A DNA stretch of 32,131 nucleotides from Gemmatimonadota bacterium. Lineage in GTDB: Bacteria > Gemmatimonadota > Gemmatimonadetes > Gemmatimonadales > Gemmatimonadaceae. The translations under genes were made by a program, and so were the position numbers. The notes under the pieces were generated by a model. The model was not told the origin of the DNA, did not search any database, and worked only from the letters and a program-made list of their open reading frames with translations. Position 1 is the stretch's first letter. Each line of letters begins with the position of its first letter. The stretch spans positions 1 through 32,131 of the forward strand of contig JANYIJ010000041.1 in assembly GCA_025362095.1 (NCBI GenBank), in the 5' to 3' direction. Below, in pieces: positions 1-7,323 of this stretch.

Positions 1-127
1 TGCATATTGATGCAAGAAATAACACGAGGTTTATAGCCGTAAGATATTTTGCAACGCGCTGTTAGTATATATGCATTAAGTGATACATGAGAACAAATCA
101 GCGCTGTGGATATTCGGAATATGCGCA

Positions 128-167
128 GATCCACCGGATTCAGGTTCTTGAATGGTGCCAGTGGATC
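128..167. repeat. nested inverted repeat (hairpin)
   Basis: GATCCAC (128-134) pairs with GTGGATC (161-167). Inside it ATTCA (138-142) pairs with TGAAT (149-153) around a six-base loop. A further GTGGAT lies at 106-111. There is no T-tract typical of an intrinsic terminator. It could be a structured RNA element or a protein-binding site; its function is unknown. Confidence 0.35.
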
Positions 168-210
168 ACAAAAATACGCGTGTGTAGTTATCAACCGAGC
201 TATGAAAAGC

Positions 211-242
211 AAGCAGGGCCGGCATCACTGCCGGCCCTGCTT
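211..242 (-). terminator. Rho-independent terminator of the small membrane protein gene
   Basis: A perfect 13-bp stem (AAGCAGGGCCGGC with its complement) closes a 6-base loop. Read on the minus strand, the stem is followed by GCTTTTCATA, which gives a short U-run. It lies about 58 bases beyond the stop codon of the minus-strand gene at 300-482, which it probably ends. Confidence 0.8.
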
Positions 243-299
243 GTACTGAGACGCAAGTTGAATGACTACAGACCTGGGACCACAAACAATCGCGGGCGG

Positions 300-482
300 T
301 TAAGCTACCTTCTTTCCACGCTTAGCCATAACGGCATCCTGGACCCAGGTCAGCGGAACCAAAAAGAGCGGCGTCAAGAACACGCCGAGCAGCATGTTGA
401 TCCAAATCAGCGCCGTGTAAAACGCTCCGAGACCGAGGCCTGCGAGAAGCGTCCCCATCGGCCCGCCAAAGCTGTGTTCCAT
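300..482 (-). CDS. small hydrophobic membrane protein (60 aa), family not recognised
   Basis: The 60-residue product is almost wholly hydrophobic, with roughly two membrane-spanning stretches (about residues 9-28 and 30-48) and a short basic C-terminus (KRGKK). I do not recognise the family, and no catalytic motif is visible. It is probably real because a strong intrinsic terminator lies just downstream in the correct orientation and because it is divergent from tilS across a 62-base gap. The ATG at 482 has no clear Shine-Dalgarno; an internal ATG at residue 9 (MGTLL) sits behind a GGCGGG stretch and is an alternative start. Role unknown; an inner-membrane location is inferred from composition. 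Confidence 0.6.
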   Translation of the reverse strand: MEHSFGGPMGTLLAGLGLGAFYTALIWINMLLGVFLTPLFLVPLTWVQDAVMAKRGKKVA

Positions 483-532
483 GAGTTCGATCGATCCGGA
501 AGAAGGTCGGACTGACTATTGCGTGACGCTCT

Positions 533-538
533 TATGTT
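533..538 (+). promoter_or_regulatory. possible -10 element of tilS (leaderless start)
   Basis: TATGTT ends six bases before the tilS ATG, and there is no Shine-Dalgarno between them. That spacing would put the transcript start at or next to the start codon. No good -35 is visible, so this is weak on its own; see the finding on leaderless starts. Confidence 0.3.
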
Positions 539-544
539 AACTGC

Positions 545-1519
545 ATGGCGCGAGCGAGGGAAGTCAAAAGATCGGGCGATTACCTGAAGCGCGTCGCAGC
601 CGCAGTGCGCGCCCTGCGTCCGGATCGCTACCTCCTCGCCGTCTCCGGCGGGCGAGACTCGATGGTTCTCCTCGACGCCTTCGCGCGGTTTCGCGGCGAC
701 GCCGTCGGCGCCGCCACGTTCGATCACGGGACCGGCCCCGCAGCCACCGAAGCAGCGATCCTCGTGGAACTCGAGGGAAGCCGCCGACACATTCCCGTGG
801 TCTCCGGCTGTCGCGCGAACTCCGCTGAGACCGGCGAGGCTGTCTGGCGCGCCGCGCGCTGGGGGTTCCTCGCGGGATGGGCGAAGGAACTGTCCGCTAC
901 GATCGTCACCGCTCACACCCGCGACGATCAACTCGAAACCGTCGTGATGCGCGTGATGCGCGACCCACGCAACACCTCCGTCCGGGGACTCGCCGCGATG
1001 TACGCGAGGTCGCCGGTCGCGCGGCCGCTGCTCGACGTGTGTCGCTCCGACATCTCGGCCTACGCCAAGACGAACGAGGTGCGCTTCATGGACGATCAGT
1101 CGAATTTCGATCGCGTCCACCTGAGGAATCGCGTGCGCCTCGACCTCCTTCCCGCGCTCGAGAAGGCCCGGCCCGGATTCGGCGATTCGATGATCGCCAT
1201 CTCAAAGCAGGCGGCCGCATGGCGCGAGTCCGTGGAGCGGGTCGTCGATTCGCTCGGGCTCGCGCTGCTGCCGCCGCTCGTCGTTCCGGCCCCGCCGCTG
1301 CTGGATCTACCTGCGGAATCGCTCGGAATCCTCTGGCCGGCGATCGCGGCCCGCGCTGGAATCGCGCTCGACTGGCGCGGCACGGAGCGACTCGTCGCGT
1401 TCACACTCGCTGGAAAACCGGGCGGGAAGATCCCGCTCTCGGGCGGAGGCGCGGTGGAGCGCACCGCATCGACGTTCGTCGTGCGCCATTCCACGGCTGC
1501 AGAGGCGCTATATTCATAG
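545..1519 (+). CDS. tilS: tRNA(Ile)-lysidine synthase TilS
   Basis: TilS joins lysine to C34 of the CAU-anticodon tRNA-Ile using ATP, so that the tRNA reads AUA rather than AUG; it acts in the cytoplasm and is usually essential. The N-terminal PP-loop ATP-pyrophosphatase motif SGGRDS is at residues 34-39, preceded by the usual YLLAV strand. The AHTRDDQLETVVMR stretch and the RPLL...I..YA segment that follows are typical of the TilS catalytic domain. At 324 aa it is shorter than the ~430-aa enterobacterial enzyme and appears to lack most of the C-terminal tRNA-binding extension; short forms are known in other phyla. It heads the conserved tilS-hpt-ftsH group; hpt begins one base after its stop. 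Confidence 0.93.
   Translation: MARAREVKRSGDYLKRVAAAVRALRPDRYLLAVSGGRDSMVLLDAFARFRGDAVGAATFDHGTGPAATEAAILVELEGSRRHIPVVSGCRANSAETGEAVWRAARWGFLAGWAKELSATIVTAHTRDDQLETVVMRVMRDPRNTSVRGLAAMYARSPVARPLLDVCRSDISAYAKTNEVRFMDDQSNFDRVHLRNRVRLDLLPALEKARPGFGDSMIAISKQAAAWRESVERVVDSLGLALLPPLVVPAPPLLDLPAESLGILWPAIAARAGIALDWRGTERLVAFTLAGKPGGKIPLSGGGAVERTASTFVVRHSTAAEALYS
1509..1514 (+). promoter_or_regulatory. possible -10 element of hpt (leaderless start)
   Basis: TATATT ends six bases before the hpt ATG, inside the tail of tilS, and no ribosome-binding site lies between. The spacing is the same as upstream of tilS. It may give hpt its own leaderless transcript, but no matching -35 is seen. Confidence 0.3.
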
Positions 1520-1520
1520 T

Positions 1521-2087
1521 ATGAGCGCCGCCCCTCCGAACGTCGGCTCGGCAGACCCGCGTTTGCTCGGCCGAGCGGTCAAGCGAATTGCGTATGGCGC
1601 GCCCGAGATCGCGTGGCGCGTGGACGAGCTGGGCGCTGAGATTACCGCGGCATACCCGGATGGCGAGTTGCTCGTGCTCGGACTTCTGAAGGGCAGTTTC
1701 GTCTTTTTGGCAGATCTCGTGCGACAGATCCGGCGGCCGCTGCAGGTCGATTTTCTGGTCGCATCGAGTTACGGCGTCGGCACGTCTTCATCCGGCGAGG
1801 TGAATCTGGTGTACGATCCGGAGACTATTCTCGAGAAGAAGCACATCCTCCTGGTAGAGGACATCGTCGACTCGGGGAGAACGCTCAGCAGGCTGGTGGA
1901 TGTCTTACAGTTGAGGGGCCCGAAGTCGATCGAGATCTGCGCGTTGCTTCACAAGCATATTGCGACTGAGTTGCGTTACCCCACGCGATTTATCGGGTTC
2001 GACGCTCCGAATGAATTTCTGGTGGGGTATGGCCTGGATCATGCTGAAGACTTCAGGCACCTGCCATATGTTGCCAGTCTTGCATAG
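1521..2087 (+). CDS. hpt: hypoxanthine phosphoribosyltransferase
   Basis: This is a purine-salvage enzyme that converts hypoxanthine (and usually guanine) plus PRPP to IMP (or GMP) in the cytoplasm. The PRPP-binding signature [13 protein letters not shown] lies at about residues 110-122, with the family's [12 protein letters not shown] segment near 55-66 and the C-terminal [19 protein letters not shown] that closes the active site. The length of 188 aa is normal for bacterial HPRT. It sits one base after tilS and 63 bases before ftsH; tilS-hpt-ftsH order is common across bacteria. A second purine-salvage enzyme, a nucleoside phosphorylase, lies about 4 kb downstream and could supply its base substrate. 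Confidence 0.95.
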   Translation: MSAAPPNVGSADPRLLGRAVKRIAYGAPEIAWRVDELGAEITAAYPDGELLVLGLLKGSFVFLADLVRQIRRPLQVDFLVASSYGVGTSSSGEVNLVYDPETILEKKHILLVEDIVDSGRTLSRLVDVLQLRGPKSIEICALLHKHIATELRYPTRFIGFDAPNEFLVGYGLDHAEDFRHLPYVASLA

Positions 2088-2150
2088 CGCGCACGCAGAA
2101 GAAGTTTTCCATTCCGTAACGACCCGTTTCGCAGCGTAGCTGCATAGACC

Positions 2151-4121
2151 ATGTCCAATCCGCCGACCAAACAGCCCGGTTCCTGGGGTCGCCTCTCGAA
2201 GACGATTGCGTTCTGGATTCTCGTCGTCCTCGTGCCGACGGCGTACTTCCAGTTCCAGGGCGCGAAGAGTGATCCTGCGCCGCGTCTCGACGTAACGCAG
2301 TACGAAGACCAGCTCGATGCTGGCAATATTTCGAAAGTTACGGTGACCGCCGGCAAGGATATTGTCGGCGAGTTCAAGACGTCGCAGACGGTGAACGGCG
2401 TGAGCGCGAAGCGCTTCACCGTGAAGCTCACCGGACAAATCGGCGACCGCGATCTCGACCGCCTGCGCGCGCAGAAGGTGCAGGTCACCGCTGAGGACGC
2501 CCGCGCCTCCATCGGCGCGCTGCTGCTGAATATCCTGCCGTGGGTCGTGATGATCGGCATCTGGATTTTCATCATCAGGCAGATGCAGGCGGGTGGGCAG
2601 AAGGCGTTCTCATTCGGAAAGTCCAAGGCGAAGCTCCTCGCGGGCGATACGCCGAAGGTGACGTTCGCCGACGTCGCAGGCTGCGACGAAGCGAAGGTCG
2701 AGCTCGAAGAGATCATCGAGTTCCTGAAAGATCCCGCGAAGTTCACGAAGCTCGGCGGACGCCTGCCCAAGGGCGCGCTGCTCGTCGGGCCGCCGGGAAC
2801 CGGCAAGACGCTGCTCGCGCGCGCAGTTGCGGGCGAAGCGGGACGTCCGTTCTTCTCGATGTCCGGTTCGGACTTCGTCGAGATGTTCGTGGGCGTCGGC
2901 GCGAGCCGCGTGCGCGATCTGTTCGAGCAGGGCAAGGCGCATGCGCCCTGCATCATTTTCATTGACGAAATCGACGCCGTCGGCCGTCATCGCGGCGCCG
3001 GACTCGGCGGCGGTCATGACGAACGCGAGCAGACGCTCAATCAGCTGCTCGTCGAGATGGACGGCTTCGAATCGAACGAAGGCGTGATTCTGATCGCTGC
3101 GACCAACCGGCCGGACGTGCTCGACCCCGCGCTGCTGCGGCCGGGCCGCTTCGACAGGCAGATCGTCGTCGACGCGCCGGATCTTCGCGGCCGCGAGGGA
3201 ATTCTCCGCGTGCATGTTCGCAACAAACCGATCGCGGACGACGTCGACATTACGTCGATTGCCAAAGGCACGCCGGGAATGGCCGGCGCCGACATTGCGA
3301 ATCTCGTGAACGAGGGCGCGCTGCTCGCAGCGCGCCGCAATCACGACAAGATCTACATGGTCGATCTCGAAGACGCGAAAGACAAAGTGATGCTCGGCGC
3401 AGAGCGGAAATCGCTCGTGATGCGTGAGGAGGAGCGTCGTCTCACGGCGTACCACGAAGGCGGCCATGCCGTGTGCGCGATGCTCGTCAAGGGAAATGAT
3501 CCGCTGCACAAGGTGACGATCGTGCCTCGCGGACGCGCGCTTGGTCTCGCGTTCACGCTGCCGGAAGACGATCGCGTGAGCGTCACGCGCGAGCAGATCG
3601 AAGCGCGCCTCGTGATGGCCTACGGCGGCCGCGCCGCGGAAGAAATTGTTTTCGGCCGCGAGCACGTGACCACGGGCGCGGCGAGCGACATTCAAACGGC
3701 GACGGCAATCGCGCGCCGCTACGTGTCCCAGTGGGGTTTGTCCGACACGATTGGTCCGGTGCTGGTCGGCGACAACGAACAGGAAGTATTTCTCGGACAG
3801 CAGCTCACGAGCCGCCGCACGGTTTCGGAGCGCACCGCGCAGCAGGTGGACGACGAAGTGGCGCGTGTGATCGACACGGCGTTCCAGCGCGCGAAGAAAG
3901 TGATCAATGAGAATCGTCCGCTTCTCGATGCGATCGCGGCTGGATTGCTCGAGCGCGAGACGCTCACGCGCGACGACTTCGCGATCCTGATCAAGGGCGG
4001 CACGCTTCCGCCGCGCCCACCGTCGCCAGTCGCGCCGCTCACGCCTGCCGCTCCTGCGGTTGGCGAGGCCAAGCGTGTTACGCCGCCGCTGCTCGGTGGA
4101 CCGGAGCCGTCGCCGGCGTAA
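2151..4121 (+). CDS. ftsH: ATP-dependent zinc metalloprotease FtsH
   Basis: FtsH is a membrane-anchored hexameric AAA+ protease that degrades misfolded membrane proteins and selected regulators. Domains in order: membrane helix at about 18-34, periplasmic domain, second helix at about 121-142, AAA+ module with Walker A GPPGTGKT (213-220), Walker B IIFIDE (268-273) and the second region of homology ending in LLRPGRFDR (arginines near 330 and 333), then the M41 protease domain. The zinc site reads HEGGH (435-439) instead of the usual HEAGH; the E and both H are intact, and the downstream SDIQTAT carries the third-ligand aspartate. The tail is proline-rich. No clear Shine-Dalgarno precedes the ATG; a small GCAGC-GTA-GCTGC hairpin occupies 2131-2143. 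The length of 656 aa is typical. Confidence 0.97.
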   Translation: MSNPPTKQPGSWGRLSKTIAFWILVVLVPTAYFQFQGAKSDPAPRLDVTQYEDQLDAGNISKVTVTAGKDIVGEFKTSQTVNGVSAKRFTVKLTGQIGDRDLDRLRAQKVQVTAEDARASIGALLLNILPWVVMIGIWIFIIRQMQAGGQKAFSFGKSKAKLLAGDTPKVTFADVAGCDEAKVELEEIIEFLKDPAKFTKLGGRLPKGALLVGPPGTGKTLLARAVAGEAGRPFFSMSGSDFVEMFVGVGASRVRDLFEQGKAHAPCIIFIDEIDAVGRHRGAGLGGGHDEREQTLNQLLVEMDGFESNEGVILIAATNRPDVLDPALLRPGRFDRQIVVDAPDLRGREGILRVHVRNKPIADDVDITSIAKGTPGMAGADIANLVNEGALLAARRNHDKIYMVDLEDAKDKVMLGAERKSLVMREEERRLTAYHEGGHAVCAMLVKGNDPLHKVTIVPRGRALGLAFTLPEDDRVSVTREQIEARLVMAYGGRAAEEIVFGREHVTTGAASDIQTATAIARRYVSQWGLSDTIGPVLVGDNEQEVFLGQQLTSRRTVSERTAQQVDDEVARVIDTAFQRAKKVINENRPLLDAIAAGLLERETLTRDDFAILIKGGTLPPRPPSPVAPLTPAAPAVGEAKRVTPPLLGGPEPSPA

Positions 4122-4158
4122 CGCGGCGCGAAGTTCCGCGAAGTTCGCAGTGCGCAAA

Positions 4159-4201
4159 TTGACGCGAGCGTCGCGCGATTCAGCGCGACGCTCGTCGTCA
4201 A
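4159..4201. terminator. probable bidirectional terminator between ftsH and the lipoprotein gene
   Basis: TTGACGCGAGCGTCGCGC pairs with GCGCGACGCTCG(T)CGTCAA, giving an 18-bp stem with a one-base bulge around a short loop. It lies between two convergent stop codons, so it can end both transcripts. Only short T/A runs flank it, so termination is likely but not certain in either direction. Confidence 0.65.
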
Positions 4202-4214
4202 TGCGGGCCGTCTG

Positions 4215-4802
4215 TTATTGAACCGTGATCGTCGTGCAACCCTTGATAGTGGGTGCGTCGGTCACGGCGGCACAGACGAGCACCGAAGGGGTCTTTGAGA
4301 CGGTGGTGACTCGTCCGGTCTGATCGACTGTAATCTTGCTCGCGTCGGCTGTCGACCAGATGAGCGTCTTGCCGCGGGCCGGATTGCTGAGCGTCGTGAG
4401 CACCGTGGCGACCATAACCTGCTGCGTGCCGAGCGTCACAGCCGGCGCATCTGGCGCGAGCGACACGGTCTGGGGGATGTTCCCGTCGACGGCGAGGGTC
4501 AGGTTCACCTTCGCATTGCCGGAGGAGACACCGATTATCGCAGAGCCTGGGATGAGCGCAATAATGAGTCCGGTCGAGGAGATCGTTGCGATCGTCGGGT
4601 TGTTCGTGGTGTAGTTCACCGGCGCCCCGAGGCTGTTGCCGTTGATGTCGAACGTATACACGGTGAGTTGCACGTGATCGGCGACGAACACGCCGTTGCC
4701 GCCGGCGTTGTCGCCGACCTGTATTTGTGCCACCGTGTTCGGCGCCGACTCGGCCAGGCAGCCAGCAGTGAGCAACAGGCCCGTCAGTAAAAACCGCCGC
4801 AT
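4215..4802 (-). CDS. Ig-like (BIG2-type) domain lipoprotein
   Basis: This is a predicted exported lipoprotein of 195 aa. The ORF track starts it 17 codons upstream, but MRRFLLTGLLLTAGC begins at 4802, directly behind a strong AAAGGAG at 4811-4817. This start gives a classic signal peptide with the lipobox LTAGC, so I prefer it. After the lipidated Cys come two bacterial Ig-like modules, recognisable by their NPTIATISSTGLI...PGSAIIGV and ADASKITVDQTGRVTTVS patterns. Such domains usually mediate adhesion or act as structural spacers at the surface; no enzyme motif is present. Its partner and exact role are unknown. It stands alone on the minus strand, with its own terminator shared with ftsH. 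Confidence 0.82.
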   Translation of the reverse strand: MRRFLLTGLLLTAGCLAESAPNTVAQIQVGDNAGGNGVFVADHVQLTVYTFDINGNSLGAPVNYTTNNPTIATISSTGLIIALIPGSAIIGVSSGNAKVNLTLAVDGNIPQTVSLAPDAPAVTLGTQQVMVATVLTTLSNPARGKTLIWSTADASKITVDQTGRVTTVSKTPSVLVCAAVTDAPTIKGCTTITVQ

Positions 4803-4810
4803 CGCGCGAA

Positions 4811-4817
4811 CTCCTTT
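4811..4817 (-). promoter_or_regulatory. ribosome-binding site deciding the lipoprotein start
   Basis: On the minus strand AAAGGAG lies nine to ten bases before the ATG at 4802. It supports this start over the upstream ATG at 4853, which would hide the signal peptide behind 17 extra residues. Confidence 0.8.
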
Positions 4818-4883
4818 TGTTTTTTCCATGAGACTAAGACTTACACCGCACACAATAGTTCCGCGACGGGCTGCTGATCAAGA

Positions 4884-5099
4884 AGTGAGGGGCGAGGCGT
4901 GAGCGGGAGGATCGTGTGGGGAGTGAGGGGGAGGATCAGTGAGGAGTGAGGCGGAAAGAGCAGCAACGGATGAGGAGCACGTATTTTGTTTAAACTTCCG
5001 CCCCTCTAACGATCCTCCCTCGCACACCTCACTGATCCTCCTGACCTCTCGCTGATTCCTCCTGACCCTTCACCGGATCTTCCTCCTGACCCCTCACTG
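4884..5099. repeat. degenerate GTGAGG/GAGGATC repeats in inverted halves
   Basis: The 293-base gap between the lipoprotein ORF and yggS holds no gene. Its left part (about 4884-4953) is G-rich, built of variants of AGTGAGG and GGGAGGATC. Its right part (about 5011-5099) is C-rich, built of 20-24-base variants of GATCCTCCTGACCCCTCACT. The two halves are roughly reverse complements; GGAGGATCAGTGAGG at 4930-4944 is matched exactly, inverted, at 5027-5041. The AT-rich core contains GTTTAAAC. It can form a long imperfect hairpin, and short-repeat expansion looks likely. Function unknown. Confidence 0.75.
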
Positions 5100-5108
5100 T
5101 CCGTGCCC

Positions 5109-5136
5109 TTGCCCAAGTGCGGTAACCCCTGATAAT
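5109..5136 (+). promoter_or_regulatory. sigma-70-type promoter of yggS
   Basis: TTGCCC (5109-5114) and GATAAT (5131-5136) are separated by 16 bases. The -10 ends ten bases before the yggS ATG, so the transcript would have almost no leader. It is the only promoter-like sequence seen for the yggS-rluD operon. Confidence 0.6.
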
Positions 5137-5146
5137 TTCATGTGTT

Positions 5147-5845
5147 ATGCCATTTTCGGACGTCAACGAACGAGTCACGGAAATTCGGGGACTTATCGCG
5201 GACGCGGTGAAGCGAGGCGGACACGGTCAGGACGTCCGCATCGTTGCCGTCACCAAGACGCACGGGCCAGACGCCGTGGAAGCCGCGCGCAGCGCCGGAA
5301 TCCTCGACGTCGGTGAAAACAAGGTGCAGGAGGCGATCGACAAACAAGAGGCGCTGAACATTTCGCAGCCGTGGGCCGCCGAAATGCGCTGGCACCTGAT
5401 CGGGCATCTCCAGCGAAACAAAGTAAAATTTCTCGATCGCTTTTCGCTGCTGCACGCGCTGGACAGTTCGCGTCTCGCCGATGCGGTGAACGAATTCGGA
5501 AGCCGCAGCGGAAGTCCGGTCGAGTCACTCTTGCAGGTGAATGTTGCCGGAGAGGAAACGAAGGGCGGATTTGAAGCGTCGGACGTGGAGATGGAGGCGA
5601 ACCGGCTGCGTGGTATTAGCGGCGTGCGCGTGACCGGTGTGATGACGATGGCGCCGTTCGACGCACACGAGAGGGCACTGCGTCGCGTGTTCGCGGGCGC
5701 GCGCGCTGCGCGCGAAGTGTTGATCAAGGCCGGTCATCCGGCGCGGGAGCTGTCGATGGGAATGTCGGGAGATTATCTGCTGGCGGTCGAAGAAGGCGCC
5801 ACGATGGTGAGATTGGGCACGGTCCTGTTCGGAGCGAGGGCGTAA
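5147..5845 (+). CDS. yggS: YggS/PLPBP family pyridoxal-phosphate-binding protein
   Basis: This family binds pyridoxal 5'-phosphate and maintains PLP and amino-acid homeostasis in the cytoplasm; it has no firmly known catalytic activity. The PLP lysine is K37 in RIVAVTKTHG, followed by the family signatures DVGENKVQEA and MRWHLIGHLQRNKVK. The C-terminal LSMGMSGDYLLAVEEGATMVRLGT is also diagnostic. The length of 232 aa matches the family. It opens an operon whose order (yggS, divIVA, ileS, traR-like, lspA, rluD) mirrors the Bacillus ylmE-divIVA-ileS-ylyA-lspA-ylyB region. Its TAA overlaps the divIVA ATG (TAATG), so the two are translationally coupled. Confidence 0.94.
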   Translation: MPFSDVNERVTEIRGLIADAVKRGGHGQDVRIVAVTKTHGPDAVEAARSAGILDVGENKVQEAIDKQEALNISQPWAAEMRWHLIGHLQRNKVKFLDRFSLLHALDSSRLADAVNEFGSRSGSPVESLLQVNVAGEETKGGFEASDVEMEANRLRGISGVRVTGVMTMAPFDAHERALRRVFAGARAAREVLIKAGHPARELSMGMSGDYLLAVEEGATMVRLGTVLFGARA

Positions 5846-6405
5846 TGAACGACGAGGCCTTTCATCTGACACCGGTGGACGCGCGGCGATTCGACTTCGG
5901 ATCGGCGCTTCGCGGCTACGACAAGACGCGCGTGGACCAGTTCCGCGACCAGGTCGCCGACGAGCTCGAGCGTCTCAGTCGCGTGAACCAGGAGCTCGAG
6001 GCCAAGGCCAAGGGTTTCCACGAGCAGCTGCGCGCATTCCGCGAACGCGACAAGGCGCTGAACGACGCGCTAATTTCCGCGCAGCAGTTGCGCGCGGAGA
6101 CGCGCGAGCAGGCCGACCGCGAGGCGCAGCTGATCCTCCGCGAGGCGCGCGCCGAGGGCGAGCGCCTGCAGGAGGAAGCGCGCGCCGCAGTGCGAAAGTT
6201 GCAGACGGAGATCGATTCGCTCGAGCGCGCGCGGCGCAGCTACCTCGCGCAAATGCGTTCGATGGCGGAACGGCATCTCGCCGAGTTGCAGTCGGCGGAG
6301 ACGGCGAGCGCCGCTCCTGCGCACCCCAAGACCGAAGCGGGCGACGAAGCGCATCCACCGGTGAAGAGCCCGTCCTGGCTCGACGCGAACGTTCAGGCGG
6401 AGTAG
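5845..6405 (+). CDS. divIVA: DivIVA-domain coiled-coil protein
   Basis: DivIVA proteins recognise negatively curved membrane at poles and septa and recruit partners. The N-terminal segment FHLTPVDARRFDFGSALRGY at about 7-25, then DKTRVDQFRDQV, matches the DivIVA membrane-binding motif. A long, charged coiled coil follows (about 35-155, rich in E, R, A, Q), then a short proline-containing tail. The product is 186 aa. It starts on the last base of the yggS stop codon. In this Gram-negative-looking gene set the partners are unknown; polar localisation is inferred from the family. The MglA module downstream is also a polarity determinant in other bacteria, but nothing in the sequence links the two. 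Confidence 0.85.
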   Translation: MNDEAFHLTPVDARRFDFGSALRGYDKTRVDQFRDQVADELERLSRVNQELEAKAKGFHEQLRAFRERDKALNDALISAQQLRAETREQADREAQLILREARAEGERLQEEARAAVRKLQTEIDSLERARRSYLAQMRSMAERHLAELQSAETASAAPAHPKTEAGDEAHPPVKSPSWLDANVQAE

Positions 6406-6408
6406 ATC

Positions 6409-7323
6409 GTGGAGGCAGTGCAGGATCGTGCGCACCTCGATGTGATCGAGGGGGCGGAGCACGCGCATCGGGCGGAGACGGTGCGCGCGAGCGTGGCCGC
6501 GATTCTGGAGCGACTGGCGACTGGCGCGGGGCGTCGCTTGGCGAGTGGCGACTTGAACCTCGTGCCGGAAGTCGCGATTGTGCTCGGCACAGGACTGGGC
6601 GCGCTCGGTGAGGCGATCACAGTTGAGACGTCGATCGACTACGCGGACATCCCCGGATTTCCGCTCTCAACAGTCGAATCGCATCACGGCCGCCTGCTCC
6701 TCGGCACACTCGGCGGACGGCGCGTCGCGGCGATGCAGGGACGCTTCCATCGCTACGAAGGATATTCGCTCCAGCAGGTGACGTTCCCCGTGCGCGTGCT
6801 GCACGCGCTCGGCGCGAAGACACTCGTGGTGAGCAACGCGTGCGGCGGAATGCGCGCGGACTGGAGCGCCGGCGACATCATGCTGATCAGTGATCACATC
6901 AACCTGCTCGGCGACAGCCCGCTGATAGGACCGAACGACGATTCGCTCGGGCCGCGCTTTCCGGACTTGAGCGAACCGTACGATGAATCGCTGCGCGCGG
7001 TGGCGCGCGCTGTGGCGAACGCACAGGGAGTTACGCTGCGCGAAGGCGTGTACGCGGCCGTGGCGGGTCCGAATCTCGAGACGCGCGCCGAGTATCGCAT
7101 GCTGCGCACGATGGGCGCGGATGTGGTCGGCATGTCCACCGTGCCCGAGGTGATCGTCGCGAAGCATGCCGGGATGCGCGTGCTCGGATTCTCGATGATC
7201 ACCGATATGTGCCTGCCGGATTCGCTGGAGCCCGCGACGCTCGACAAGATCCTCGCGGTCGCGCGCGGCGCAGAGCCGAATCTCACGGCGCTCGTGCGCG
7301 GCGTGCTGGAGCGCATCGCATGA
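6409..7323 (+). CDS. purine nucleoside phosphorylase, PNP-I (trimeric) family
   Basis: It cleaves purine nucleosides with phosphate to the base plus (deoxy)ribose-1-phosphate. Phosphate- and sugar-site motifs are VLGTGLG (58-64), [10 protein letters not shown] (90-99), GRFHRYEGY (111-119), SNACGG (142-147) and GMSTVPEV (241-248). The purine-site glutamate is E224 in [10 protein letters not shown]. At the position of human N243, which selects 6-oxopurines, it has D266 (FSMITDMC); the E-to-N/D spacing of 42 residues is the same as in human PNP. That change is known to shift specificity toward adenosine, so adenosine or methylthioadenosine may be substrates. It has about 50 extra N-terminal residues. 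The GTG start follows GGCGGAG. The stop overlaps the ileS ATG. Confidence 0.9.
   Translation: MEAVQDRAHLDVIEGAEHAHRAETVRASVAAILERLATGAGRRLASGDLNLVPEVAIVLGTGLGALGEAITVETSIDYADIPGFPLSTVESHHGRLLLGTLGGRRVAAMQGRFHRYEGYSLQQVTFPVRVLHALGAKTLVVSNACGGMRADWSAGDIMLISDHINLLGDSPLIGPNDDSLGPRFPDLSEPYDESLRAVARAVANAQGVTLREGVYAAVAGPNLETRAEYRMLRTMGADVVGMSTVPEVIVAKHAGMRVLGFSMITDMCLPDSLEPATLDKILAVARGAEPNLTALVRGVLERIA

Larger units (their letters stand above)
1..299. other. AT-richer non-coding left edge
   Basis: I see no convincing gene here. The first 200 bases are visibly richer in A and T than the rest of the window. They contain short palindromes: an interrupted TGCAT/ATGCA pair at the edge, ATATTC-G-GAATAT at 110-122, and a nested hairpin at 128-167. 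A terminator hairpin at 211-242 belongs to the minus-strand gene to the right. The plus-strand ORF 87-515 reads straight through that hairpin and antisense to the small membrane gene, and its product is low-complexity and unlike a protein family, so I do not call it. The edge may hold the 3' end of a neighbouring transcript, but nothing proves it. Confidence 0.5.

Noticed and set aside
95-417. near-repeat CAAATCAGCGC(T/C)GTG at 95-109 and 403-417
   Set aside because: It is one 15-base match with a mismatch, the second copy lies in a coding region, and there is no flanking similarity; probably chance.
87-515. 142-aa plus-strand ORF at the left edge
   Set aside because: It crosses a perfect terminator hairpin and runs antisense to the small membrane gene; its product is low-complexity and matches no family pattern.
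2610-4157. 515-aa minus-strand ORF opposite ftsH
   Set aside because: It is antisense to a fully conserved FtsH and has an Arg/Ala-rich composition typical of shadow frames.
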